Assembly: GCA_002482525.1 (NCBI GenBank)
Contig: DLGC01000024.1
Span: forward strand, 62,001 to 126,000
Length of the DNA stretch: 64,000 nt
Reading direction: 5' to 3'
From: Propionibacteriaceae bacterium UBA7704
Lineage (GTDB): Bacteria > Actinomycetota > Actinomycetes > Propionibacteriales > Propionibacteriaceae
Positions within the stretch are counted from its first letter, which is position 1. The number at the start of each line of letters is the position of its first letter. This document shows positions 9,113 to 17,367 of this stretch, one piece after another. Under the pieces are notes generated by a model, which made no database searches, was not told the DNA's origin, and worked only from the letters and a program-made list of their open reading frames with translations. A program made the position numbers and the translations under genes.

Positions 9113-10059
9113 GACTTGCTTTCGGCGAGACCCGGCAGGTCGCATTTCGGCAGTTGATCGGCAGCCTCGGACTGAATGAAGCCCCACAGCGCGGCCGTAG
9201 CGGGCGAGGCCGCACGGCGAGCCAATCGAACCACCCGCCATTGCCGCCAGATCGGCAGCCCGGCCACATTCAGCACGGCCAGGCGTCCGTCCTGAACCTC
9301 GGCGGCGATGGTGTGCGCTGAGATCAACGCCAGCCCGAGGCCGGCCATCACCGACTGTTTGATGGTCTCGTTGGACGCCAACTCCATCGCCACTTTGATC
9401 GGCTGGCCGATGTCAGAGAACAGGGCATCGACGTGGAGACGGGTACCCGACCCCTGTTCGCGGACCAAAAAGGTCTCATCGGCGATGTCTGTGAAGGGGA
9501 TGGGAGCCGCATCGGAGGGACGGCGCGCGAGCGGATGCTCGGGGGCGGCGATGATCACATAGGGGTGCTTACCGAAGGCCACCTGTTCGACTTCCAGTTG
9601 GCTCTGCGGACGTCCCATCACGACCAGGTCGACCTCGTAGTTATCGAGCCACGTCAGCACCTCGTCCCGATTACCGATCCGCAGTTCGATCCGCAGTTCG
9701 GGATGCTGATCTCGAAATGCGGCCAACACGAACGGGGCGAAGTACTTCGCCGTGCTCACCGCCCCCAAGGTGACGTGGCCTGCGCCGGCCGAGCGCAGGG
9801 TCTGCAACTGTTCGACGGCTTGGGCCAATTCGTCCTCGATGCGGGTGGCGGTCGCCACCAGCAGCCGGCCGGCTTCGGTGGGACGCTGACCGCCGGGGCC
9901 GCGCTCGAGCAGCGGCAATCCCACGCTGCGTTCCAGTAGTCGCACCTGCTGTGCAATGGCCGGTGCGGTCAGATGGAGGTTCTCCGCGGCCGCGGCCAGG
10001 GTGCCCCTGCGGGCAACCTCAGCCAGGAACCGCAACTGACGCAAGGTGACATCCTTCAT
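9094..10059 (-). CDS. cbbR: LysR-type transcriptional regulator, CbbR-like
   Basis: About 321 residues. The start is the ATG giving MKDVTLRQLRFL, the normal LysR N-terminus; the frame is open further upstream but without a homologous start. A winged helix-turn-helix spans roughly residues 4-62 (LAAAAENLHLTAPAIAQQVR), followed by a LysR effector domain (TLGAVSTAKYFAP, FLVREQGSGTR). It is divergent from cbbF-P-T-A-M, the usual place of CbbR, which activates Calvin-cycle genes in response to metabolites such as RuBP, PEP or NADPH in proteobacteria. The assignment rests on family plus position. Confidence 0.88.
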   Translation of the reverse strand: MKDVTLRQLRFLAEVARRGTLAAAAENLHLTAPAIAQQVRLLERSVGLPLLERGPGGQRPTEAGRLLVATATRIEDELAQAVEQLQTLRSAGAGHVTLGAVSTAKYFAPFVLAAFRDQHPELRIELRIGNRDEVLTWLDNYEVDLVVMGRPQSQLEVEQVAFGKHPYVIIAAPEHPLARRPSDAAPIPFTDIADETFLVREQGSGTRLHVDALFSDIGQPIKVAMELASNETIKQSVMAGLGLALISAHTIAAEVQDGRLAVLNVAGLPIWRQWRVVRLARRAASPATAALWGFIQSEAADQLPKCDLPGLAESKSQATLR

Positions 10060-10139
10060 ACCCCAACCATAGTTTCTCTTTGCTTCCTGCAAGAAAACTG
10101 TGCCTTCCCTTTTGCATGGCGGACCCCCAGACTGGCTGT
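10060..10139 (+). promoter_or_regulatory. Divergent cbbR-cbbF control region with LysR-type sites
   Basis: The 80-base divergent spacer contains a T-N11-A inverted repeat, TTGCTTCCTGCAA (10080-10092). It also contains a wider inverted pair, TTGCAT at 10112 and ATGCAA at 10140, the latter overlapping the proposed cbbF start. Both fit LysR recognition and activation sites. No confident -35/-10 pair was assigned, and the ATGCAA overlap leaves open whether cbbF starts slightly upstream. Confidence 0.55.
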
Positions 10140-11213
10140 ATGCAAGCCGACCAACTGTCCCTGACCGCAATCCTCGATCGATGGTGCGAGGCCGATGCCG
10201 AGCGCCGTCCGGTCGCCGCGGCGATCGAGGCCATCGCCAATGCGGGGGTCCGGCTCGCCACTGCCATCGCGGTCGCACCGTTGACCACGCCCACCGAGCC
10301 CGCCCCGGCCGATGCCGCCCAACCTGCTGCCAACGCCAGTGGCGACGAGCAGAAGCCCATGGATCTGTACGCCGAGGACGTCGTGCTGTCCGCCCTGACC
10401 GGCCTGGACGTCGCCGCCGTGTGCTCCGAGGAGAGCGACGAAGCGGTGCCGCTGACTGCCGGCGGGCACCTGGTGGTGGCCATCGACCCGGTCGACGGAT
10501 CGTCCAATCTCGACGTGAACGCCCCCATCGGCACGATCTTCGCCATCCTGCCGACGCTGCCCGATGCGGATCCGACCGCTTCGTTGATGCAACCAGGCCG
10601 TCAACAGTTAGCCGCCGGCATGATCATCTACGGACCGGCCACCATTCTGGTACTGACCGTCGGCGAGGGCACCGATGTCTTCGTGCTGGATCTGCAGACC
10701 CGCTACTTCCGGGCGGCGAAGCGCAACATCCAGTTGCCGGTCGAATCCCACGAGTACGCGATCAACGCTTCCAACGCCCGACACTGGGGTCCAGGAATCG
10801 CGGAATACATCGCCGATCTGGTCAGTGGCGAGCACGGCCCGCGCGAACGCAACTTCAACATGCGCTGGCTGGCGTCACTGGTGGCCGAGGCCTACCGCAT
10901 TCTGACCCGCGGCGGCATCTTCCTCTACCCCGCCGATCGGCGTCCCGGCTATGGCGATGGACGCATCAGGCTGCTGTACGAAGCCAACCCGATCGCCTTC
11001 CTGGTCGAACAGGCCGGGGGCGCGGCCACCAACGGTACCGACGAGATTCTGGACCTGGTTCCGACCGAGCTGCATCAGCGGGTTCCGCTGGTCTTCGGCT
11101 CTCGAACCAAGGTCGAACGGGTACGCCGATACCTCACCAACCCCGAACTCAACCAATCCAGTTCGCCACTGTTCTCCGATCGCGGCCTGTTCCGCACCCG
11201 GAGCACGAAATGA
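10140..11213 (+). CDS. cbbF: Fructose-1,6-bisphosphatase, class I
   Basis: About 357 residues. Hydrolyses fructose 1,6-bisphosphate (and often sedoheptulose 1,7-bisphosphate in CBB operons) to regenerate RuBP precursors. The metal and substrate motifs are visible: a DLYAEDVV acidic loop, DPVDGSSNLD near residue 115, the NFNMRWLASL region, and the YPADRRPGYGDGRIRLLYE segment typical of class I enzymes. The start is uncertain: ATG at 10140 gives the best alignment (LSLTAILDRW), but an in-frame ATG at 10116 exists and neither has a clear ribosome site. It is first in the CBB operon, divergent from cbbR. Confidence 0.92.
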   Translation: MQADQLSLTAILDRWCEADAERRPVAAAIEAIANAGVRLATAIAVAPLTTPTEPAPADAAQPAANASGDEQKPMDLYAEDVVLSALTGLDVAAVCSEESDEAVPLTAGGHLVVAIDPVDGSSNLDVNAPIGTIFAILPTLPDADPTASLMQPGRQQLAAGMIIYGPATILVLTVGEGTDVFVLDLQTRYFRAAKRNIQLPVESHEYAINASNARHWGPGIAEYIADLVSGEHGPRERNFNMRWLASLVAEAYRILTRGGIFLYPADRRPGYGDGRIRLLYEANPIAFLVEQAGGAATNGTDEILDLVPTELHQRVPLVFGSRTKVERVRRYLTNPELNQSSSPLFSDRGLFRTRSTK

Positions 11214-11247
11214 CCAACCCATTCAGCACTGAGCCCAGGAGGAAACC

Positions 11248-12123
11248 ATGTCGGTGAAGCACCCGATCATCGTGGTCACCGGATCGTCCGGAGCCGGCAC
11301 CACGACGGTGAAGAACACCTTCGCTCAGATCTTCCGCCGCGAAGGTGTCAAAGCCGCCAACATCGAAGGCGATGCCTTCCACGCCTACGACCGGGCCGGC
11401 ATGGTCGAGCAGATCACCAAGGCCGCCGAACAGGGCAACAACCACTTCAGCCATTTCAGCCCCGAGGCCAATCTGCTCGATGAGCTGGGTGCTGTCTTCG
11501 CCGAGTTCGCCGAGCATGGCACCGGCAAGACCAGGCATTACGTCCATGACGACAACGAGGCACAGGTCTACGGCTCGCCGCCGGGAACCTTCACCGACTG
11601 GATGGCGCTGGAGCCCGATTCCGATGTGTTGTTCTACGAGGGACTGCATGGCGCAGCGCAGACCGAAACCGTCGATCTGGCCAGCTATGGCGATTTGAAG
11701 ATCGGCGTAGTGCCGGTCATCAACCTGGAGTGGATCCAGAAGCTGCACCGTGATCGCGCCGAACGGGGCCATGCCCCCGAGGCCATCAGTGCGGCCATCC
11801 TGCGCCGTATGCCGGATTATCTGCGGACCATCACGCCACAGTTCTCCCAGACCGACATCAACTTCCAACGGGTGCCGCTGGTCGACACCTCGAATCCGTT
11901 CATCGCGCGCACCATTCCGACCGCAGACGAGTCGATGGTGGTGATCCGGTTCCGGGATCCGGCCGGGATCGACTTCCCCTATCTGGTGTCGATGATCGCC
12001 GGCAGCTTCATGTCGCGGGCGAACTCCATCGTGGTGCCCGGCGGCAAGCTCGATCTGGCCATGCAGTTGATCCTGACTCCGCTGATCAAGCGCATGATCG
12101 ATAACAAGAGGAGGGCCGGCTGA
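11248..12123 (+). CDS. cbbP: Phosphoribulokinase, class I (bacterial type)
   Basis: 291 residues, the usual length of proteobacterial class I PRK. Phosphorylates ribulose 5-phosphate to RuBP, the RuBisCO substrate. It has a Walker A-like P-loop GSSGAGTTT (residues 12-20) and the class I features HYVHDDNEA, FYEGLHG and the R/K-rich RRMPDY segment. A strong AGGAGG ribosome site precedes the ATG. The stop shares one base with the cbbT start (TGATG). Together with RuBisCO it makes the pathway functional in principle, since PRK has no other known role. Confidence 0.95.
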   Translation: MSVKHPIIVVTGSSGAGTTTVKNTFAQIFRREGVKAANIEGDAFHAYDRAGMVEQITKAAEQGNNHFSHFSPEANLLDELGAVFAEFAEHGTGKTRHYVHDDNEAQVYGSPPGTFTDWMALEPDSDVLFYEGLHGAAQTETVDLASYGDLKIGVVPVINLEWIQKLHRDRAERGHAPEAISAAILRRMPDYLRTITPQFSQTDINFQRVPLVDTSNPFIARTIPTADESMVVIRFRDPAGIDFPYLVSMIAGSFMSRANSIVVPGGKLDLAMQLILTPLIKRMIDNKRRAG

Positions 12124-14120
12124 TGGCCCCTCGTACCCCTATGGCAAACGCGATCCGTGCCCTGAGCATGGACGCGGTCGAGCAGGCGAAGTCCGGGCAC
12201 CCGGGCATGCCGCTCGGCATGGCAGACGCTGCCACGGCCCTGTTCGCCGACCACCTGCGCTTCGATCCCGAGGCGCCGGATTGGCCGGATCGGGACCGGT
12301 TCGTGTTGTCCGCTGGTCACGGCTCGATGTTGCTCTACTCCCTGCTGCACCTGACCGGCTACGACGTCACGATCGACGACCTGAGGTCGTTTCGGCAGTT
12401 GGGGTCGAAGACTGCAGGACATCCCGAATACGGGCATTGTCCTGGAGTTGAGACCACCACCGGTCCGCTCGGCCAAGGCCTCGCCACGGCGGTCGGCATG
12501 GCCCTGGCCGAGCGGATACTCAATGCGCGATTCGGCGACGCCTTGGTCGATCACCACACCTATGTGATCGCCGGCGACGGCTGCCTGATGGAGGGCGTCT
12601 CGCAGGAGGCGATCGACCTGGCCGGGCACCTGAAGCTGAGTCGGCTGATCGTGCTGCACGACGACAACCAGATCACCATCGACGGCGCCACCGAGCTGTC
12701 TACCAGCATCGATCACGACCGACGCTTCCAGGCGTCGGGTTGGCGCACCGTGACGGTGAACGGCCACGACCAGGCGGCCGTCTCGGCGGCCATCGCCGAG
12801 GCCAAAGGCGCCGATGCGCCCACACTGATCCGCTGCCGTACCGTCATCGGGTTCGGCTCACCGAATAAGGCCGGCACCTCCGGGGTGCACGGGAGTCCGT
12901 TAGGGGCCGACGAACTGGCCGCCACCAAGGAAGCCTTGCAGTGGCCCTATGGGCCCTTCGAGGTTCCCGAGGAGGTGCGCCAGGCCTGGCGGGCTACGGC
13001 CGCGCGGGGCCGCGCCAAGCATCAGGGATGGCAAGAGCGCTTGGCCGCGGCCCCGCCGGCAACCTCCTCGGCCTTCACCCGGGCTGTGAATCGCAGCATC
13101 GGAGCCGAGAGCTATCAGGCGTTGTCGACCTTGGCCGACCAGTTCGCCGCCGAATCGACCGCGCTGGCCAGCCGTCAGGCTTCCCAGAAAGTGATCGAGG
13201 CGCTGGCCGGCATCGAACCGACCCTGTTGGGCGGCTCGGCAGACCTCAGCGGTTCCACCGGATCGCGCGCTTCCAGCCATCGCAGCATCACCCCTGGTGA
13301 TTTCGCCGGCGACTATGTGAACTACGGCATCCGCGAGCACGGTATGGGGGCGGTGCTGAACGGCATCCAGCTCCATGGCGGCTTCCGGCCCTACGGCAGC
13401 ACCTTCCTGGCCTTTGCCGATTTCGCCCGGCCTTCGGTGCGACTCTCTGCGCTGATGGGGCTGCCGGTGACCTATGTGTTCACCCATGACTCCATCGGAT
13501 TGGGCGAGGACGGCCCCACTCATCAGCCGGTCGAACACCTGGCATCGCTGCGGGCGATTCCGCAGCTGGTGGTGCTGCGTCCGGCCGATGCGGTCGAGAC
13601 CGCTCAGGCCTGGCAGGTGGCGTTGCGCAGCACCGGGCGTCCGGTGTGTTTGGTGTTGAGTCGCCAAACGCTGCCCGCGCTGCCTCGCAGCACCGCCGAG
13701 TTCGACTCCCAGACCGGCCGCGGTGGCTATGTGGTCGTCGAGCCCGAGGCACCACGGCAAGTGACGCTGATCGCCACCGGCTCCGAGGTCGGGCTGGCCT
13801 TGGCTGCCGCCGAACAGCTCACCGCCGACGGCACCCCCGCCGCCGTGGTGTCGCTGCCCAGCTTCGAACTGTTCGCCGAGCAGGACGCCGACTACCGCGA
13901 CCAGGTGCTGGGAACCGCACCCCGGGTCGGCGTGGAGGCGGCCATCGGCCAGGGCTGGGGCCAGGTGCTCCGCACTGGCGACGAATTCGTGGGCATGAGT
14001 GGTTTCGGAGCCTCTGGACCGGCCGACGAGCTGTACGAGCATTTCGGCATCACCACTGCGGCCGTCATCGCGGCTGCGACTCGCAGTATCGACAACCATC
14101 TGCTCCGATTGGGGAACTGA
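12123..14120 (+). CDS. cbbT: Transketolase of the CBB operon
   Basis: 665 residues, full length. Transfers two-carbon units between sugar phosphates using thiamine diphosphate. Visible motifs: SGHPGMPLGMA near the N-terminus, the ThDP-binding GDGCLMEGVSQEA with the downstream DDNQITIDG, and the pyrimidine-domain GIREHGMG, TYVFTHDSIGLGEDGPTHQPVE. It sits between cbbP and cbbA with a one-base overlap upstream. A second, clearly distinct transketolase lies at the window's end, so this copy is dedicated to the CBB operon. Confidence 0.95.
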   Translation: MAPRTPMANAIRALSMDAVEQAKSGHPGMPLGMADAATALFADHLRFDPEAPDWPDRDRFVLSAGHGSMLLYSLLHLTGYDVTIDDLRSFRQLGSKTAGHPEYGHCPGVETTTGPLGQGLATAVGMALAERILNARFGDALVDHHTYVIAGDGCLMEGVSQEAIDLAGHLKLSRLIVLHDDNQITIDGATELSTSIDHDRRFQASGWRTVTVNGHDQAAVSAAIAEAKGADAPTLIRCRTVIGFGSPNKAGTSGVHGSPLGADELAATKEALQWPYGPFEVPEEVRQAWRATAARGRAKHQGWQERLAAAPPATSSAFTRAVNRSIGAESYQALSTLADQFAAESTALASRQASQKVIEALAGIEPTLLGGSADLSGSTGSRASSHRSITPGDFAGDYVNYGIREHGMGAVLNGIQLHGGFRPYGSTFLAFADFARPSVRLSALMGLPVTYVFTHDSIGLGEDGPTHQPVEHLASLRAIPQLVVLRPADAVETAQAWQVALRSTGRPVCLVLSRQTLPALPRSTAEFDSQTGRGGYVVVEPEAPRQVTLIATGSEVGLALAAAEQLTADGTPAAVVSLPSFELFAEQDADYRDQVLGTAPRVGVEAAIGQGWGQVLRTGDEFVGMSGFGASGPADELYEHFGITTAAVIAAATRSIDNHLLRLGN

Positions 14121-14121
14121 C

Positions 14122-15192
14122 ATGGCACGAATCACGTTGCGCCAACTGCTGGATCACGCCGCCGAGCATGGCTACGGCCTGCCTGCGTTCAATGTGAACA
14201 ACGCCGAGCAGGTGCTGGCGATCATGCGGGCCGCTGAAGCGGTGAATTCTCCGGCCATTCTGCAGGTCAGCCGCGGCGCCCGCAGCTATGCCGGCGACCC
14301 GATGGTCCGCAAGATGATCGAGGCCGCCGAGGAGATGTTCCCCAGCGTCCCGATCTGTGTCCACCAGGATCACGGCAACGGCACCGAGGTCTGCTTCTCG
14401 GCCATCGACCAGGGCTACACCTCGGTGATGATGGACGGCTCGCTGTTGGAGGACTCCAAGACCCCGACCACCTATCAGCAGAATGTGGATGTCACCACCG
14501 CGGTGCGCGAATACGCCCATCCGCGCGGGGTGTCGGTGGAGGGTGAACTCGGCGTCCTGGGACGGCTGGACACCGGCACCGGCGACCAGGAGGACGGTCA
14601 TGGCGCGGTCGGCACGCTGGATCGCAGCCAGTTGCTGACCGATCCCGATCAGGCGGTCGATTTCGTGCAACGCACCCAGGTGGACGCGCTGGCCATCGCC
14701 ATGGGCACCTCGCACGGGGCCTACAAGTTCAGCCGTAAGCCCGACGCCGAAGTGCTGTCGATGGACACGGTCAAAGCCATCCACGATCGGCTGCCCGATC
14801 TGCATCTGGTGATGCACGGCTCCAGCTCGGTGCCTCAAGAACTGCAAGACATCTTCAACGCCTGGGGCGGCGAGCTGCCGCAGACCTACGGAGTGCCCAT
14901 CGAGGAGATCCTGGAGGGCATCCGCTACGGGGTCCGCAAGGTCAACATCGACACCGACCTGCGGCTGGCGATGACCGGGGCCTTCCGCAAGGTGGCCGTC
15001 AGCAACCGGGTGGAATTCGATCCGCGGAAGTTCCTGATTCCAGCGATGGAGGCGGTCACCGAGTTGTGCCGGCTGCGCTACGAGCAGTTCGGTTCGGCCG
15101 GCATGGCACCCCGCATCCAACCCATCCCCTTGCCCGAGATGGCTGCCCGCTACGCCAACGGCAGCCTCGACCAACGCGTCACCACCGGGTAG
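14122..15192 (+). CDS. cbbA: Fructose-bisphosphate aldolase, class II
   Basis: About 356 residues. The ATG lies one base after the cbbT stop; the longer open frame upstream lies inside cbbT. Condenses dihydroxyacetone phosphate with glyceraldehyde 3-phosphate or erythrose 4-phosphate using Zn(II). Motifs: HQDHGN (zinc ligand region), MMDGSLLE, GELGVLGRLDTGTGDQEDGH, GTSHGAYKF, and VRKVNIDTDLRLA for phosphate binding. This matches the CbbA class II enzymes of proteobacterial CBB operons. Confidence 0.95.
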   Translation: MARITLRQLLDHAAEHGYGLPAFNVNNAEQVLAIMRAAEAVNSPAILQVSRGARSYAGDPMVRKMIEAAEEMFPSVPICVHQDHGNGTEVCFSAIDQGYTSVMMDGSLLEDSKTPTTYQQNVDVTTAVREYAHPRGVSVEGELGVLGRLDTGTGDQEDGHGAVGTLDRSQLLTDPDQAVDFVQRTQVDALAIAMGTSHGAYKFSRKPDAEVLSMDTVKAIHDRLPDLHLVMHGSSSVPQELQDIFNAWGGELPQTYGVPIEEILEGIRYGVRKVNIDTDLRLAMTGAFRKVAVSNRVEFDPRKFLIPAMEAVTELCRLRYEQFGSAGMAPRIQPIPLPEMAARYANGSLDQRVTTG

Positions 15193-15218
15193 TCCCGGAC
15201 CAATCAAAGGAGCCCACC

Positions 15219-16601
15219 ATGGACCAGTCGAGTCGCTACGCCGACCTGAGTCTGACCGAAGCCGACCTGATGGCCGGCGGCAAGCACATCCTGTGCGCCT
15301 ACACCCTCAAGCAGAAGCCCGGCCAGAGCTATCTGGCTGCCGCGGCCCATTTCGCTGCCGAGTCCTCGACCGGCACCAATGTGGAGGTTTCGACCACCGA
15401 CGACTTCACCAAGGGTGTGGATGCGCTGGTCTACTACGCCGACGAGGCCACCGAGGATGTGCGCATCGCCTATCCGTTGGATCTGTTCGATCGCAACATG
15501 ACCGACGGCCGGATGATGCTGGTCTCGTTCTTGACGCTGACCATCGGCAACAACCAGGGCATGGGTGACATCGAGTACGCCAAGATGATCGACTTCTGGG
15601 TGCCGCCGGAGGTGATTCGCCAGTTCGACGGGCCGGCGATGAACATCACCGAGCTGTGGCGCATCCTGGGCCGTCCGGTGGTTGATGGTGGTTACATCGC
15701 CGGCACCATCATCAAGCCGAAACTGGGGCTTCGTCCTGAGCCATTCGCCAAAGCCGCCTACGAGTTCTGGCTGGGCGGGGATTTCATCAAGAACGACGAG
15801 CCGCAGGGCAATCAGGTCTTCGCCCCGGTGAAGGAGACCATTCCGCTGGTCTACGACGCGATGAAGCGGGCCATGGACGAAACCGGTGAGGCGAAGCTGT
15901 TCAGCATGAACATCACCGCCGACGACCACTACGAGATGTTGGCGCGTGCCGATTTCGCTCTGGAGGTCTTCGGTCCGGACGCCAACAAGCTGGCCTTCCT
16001 GGTGGACGGCTATGTGGGTGGCCCGGGCATGATCACCACGGCCCGGCGCAACTACCCCAACCAGTTCCTGCACTACCACCGGGCCGGCCACGGCGCGATC
16101 ACCTCGCCCAGTTCCAAGCGCGGCTACACCGCCTTCGTCTTGGCCAAGATGGCCCGCCTGCAGGGCGCGTCCGGCATTCACGTGGGCACCATGGGCCACG
16201 GCAAGATGGAGGGCGAGGCCGACGACCGGGTGATCGCCTACATGGTCGAGCGCGACGAGGCCCAAGGCCCGGTCTACTTCCAGAAGTGGGATGGCATCAA
16301 GGCCACCACGCCGATCGTCTCCGGTGGCATGAATGCGCTGCGGCTGCCCGGCTTCTTCTCCAACCTGGGCCACGGCAACCTGATCAACACCGCCGGTGGC
16401 GGCTCCTACGGCCACCTCGACGGCCCGGCCGCCGGCGCCCGCTCGCTGCGTCAGGCTTACGAGGGTTGGGCCGCCGGCGCTGACCCGCTCGAGTGGGCGT
16501 CCACCCATCGGGAGTTCGCCCGAGCCTTCGAGTCCTTCCCCGCCGATGCCGACGCGCTGTTCCCCGGCTGGCGTGATCGCCTGCTGTCCCCCACCCCCTA
16601 A
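15219..16601 (+). CDS. cbbM: RuBisCO form II large subunit
   Basis: 460 residues, starting at an ATG 6 bases after AAAGGAG. The sequence is strikingly like the Rhodospirillum rubrum form II enzyme from its first residues (MDQSSRYADLSL). Catalytic lysines fall at exactly R. rubrum numbering: Lys166 in TIIKPKLG, the carbamylated Lys191 in GGDFIKNDEP with Asp193 and Glu194, and Lys329 in the loop 6 sequence HGKMEG. Form II needs no small subunit, and none is encoded. Neither CbbQ/CbbO activase nor carboxysome genes are in the window. It carboxylates RuBP to two 3-phosphoglycerates. It is the last gene of the operon and is followed by a hairpin. Confidence 0.97.
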   Translation: MDQSSRYADLSLTEADLMAGGKHILCAYTLKQKPGQSYLAAAAHFAAESSTGTNVEVSTTDDFTKGVDALVYYADEATEDVRIAYPLDLFDRNMTDGRMMLVSFLTLTIGNNQGMGDIEYAKMIDFWVPPEVIRQFDGPAMNITELWRILGRPVVDGGYIAGTIIKPKLGLRPEPFAKAAYEFWLGGDFIKNDEPQGNQVFAPVKETIPLVYDAMKRAMDETGEAKLFSMNITADDHYEMLARADFALEVFGPDANKLAFLVDGYVGGPGMITTARRNYPNQFLHYHRAGHGAITSPSSKRGYTAFVLAKMARLQGASGIHVGTMGHGKMEGEADDRVIAYMVERDEAQGPVYFQKWDGIKATTPIVSGGMNALRLPGFFSNLGHGNLINTAGGGSYGHLDGPAAGARSLRQAYEGWAAGADPLEWASTHREFARAFESFPADADALFPGWRDRLLSPTP

Positions 16602-16632
16602 CCCGCCAGCAGCCAACAGCCTCGCTACACCT

Positions 16633-16672
16633 GCGTCATGTTGCTACCGGCGCGCCTGTAGCAACGTGACGC
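16633..16672 (+). terminator. Hairpin after the cbb operon
   Basis: A 15-bp inverted repeat (GCGTCATGTTGCTAC and its complement, with one position forming a G-U pair in RNA) surrounds a 10-base GC-rich loop, 31 bases after the cbbM stop. No T-tract follows. It is a likely terminator for the cbb transcript. Confidence 0.65.
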
Positions 16673-16721
16673 GCGGGTAGCGACGTCCGAGTCGGCGGGT
16701 GGGGGCGCTAGCCTTGGGAAG

Positions 16722-17339
16722 GTGATTCGCTTCGTGGCATTCGATCTGGGCAAGGTGTTGGCTTCCCCGCCGGACTTGTACGCTGCCCCGGCTGAGTACC
16801 TGGGTGTGCCGCCAGAGATGTACGAAGGGCTGTACTGGAACGGTCGCAAAGCCTACGACCAGGGCGGTTCCCGGGTGGAGTACTGGGGCCCGCTGCTGCA
16901 AGGGCTGGGGTTGGAACCCACCGCCGAAGCCATCACTCACCTGGCTGGCATGGACGCCGAACTGTGGATTCAGCTCCGACCCTCGGCCGAGGCGATGCTG
17001 ACCACCGTCTATTCCTGGGGCCTGCGCACCGCACTGGTGAGCAATGGGCCGCACGCCCTGGGCAGAGCCGTGTCGTCCGCGGAATGGGCGGCCCTGATCG
17101 ATCGGGTGTTCATCTCCTCAGAGTTGAGGTTGAGCAAGCCCGATCCTGCCGTGTTCCCTGCCATCACCGCCCAACTCGACGTCCAGCCCGACGAGGTCGC
17201 CTTCATCGACGACCGCCAGGAATGTGTGGACGCCGCCAGCGACTACGGCTGGTTGAGTCACCTGTGGGTCGACGATGCCGATTCGCTCTCGTGGTTGATC
17301 TCGATCGTCGACACCCACTCCCCGGAGTTCCTGGACTGA
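16722..17339 (+). CDS. HAD-superfamily phosphatase (YihX-like subgroup)
   Basis: 205 residues. Motif I is FDLGKVL, in which the nucleophile Asp is kept and the usual second Asp is Gly; this is typical of the YihX/epoxide-hydrolase-like HAD-IA branch. Motif II is the LVSNGP region, motif III KPDPAVF, and motif IV FIDDRQECVDAA. YihX-type enzymes dephosphorylate sugar phosphates such as glucose 1-phosphate. Its place after cbbM recalls the cbbZ phosphoglycolate phosphatases, but a hairpin separates it from the operon and motif I differs, so I do not assign that role. Confidence 0.75.
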   Translation: MIRFVAFDLGKVLASPPDLYAAPAEYLGVPPEMYEGLYWNGRKAYDQGGSRVEYWGPLLQGLGLEPTAEAITHLAGMDAELWIQLRPSAEAMLTTVYSWGLRTALVSNGPHALGRAVSSAEWAALIDRVFISSELRLSKPDPAVFPAITAQLDVQPDEVAFIDDRQECVDAASDYGWLSHLWVDDADSLSWLISIVDTHSPEFLD

Positions 17340-17367
17340 GCCGGCGTCCGACGGCGATCCGATTCGT

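Noticed and set aside
15204..16616. Long minus-strand open frame opposite RuBisCO
   Set aside because: GC-rich codon shadow; the plus strand encodes a form II RuBisCO with all catalytic residues.
16722..17339. Phosphoglycolate phosphatase (cbbZ) of the cbb operon
   Set aside because: Motif I is DLGKV (YihX-like), and a hairpin separates it from cbbM; position alone is not enough.
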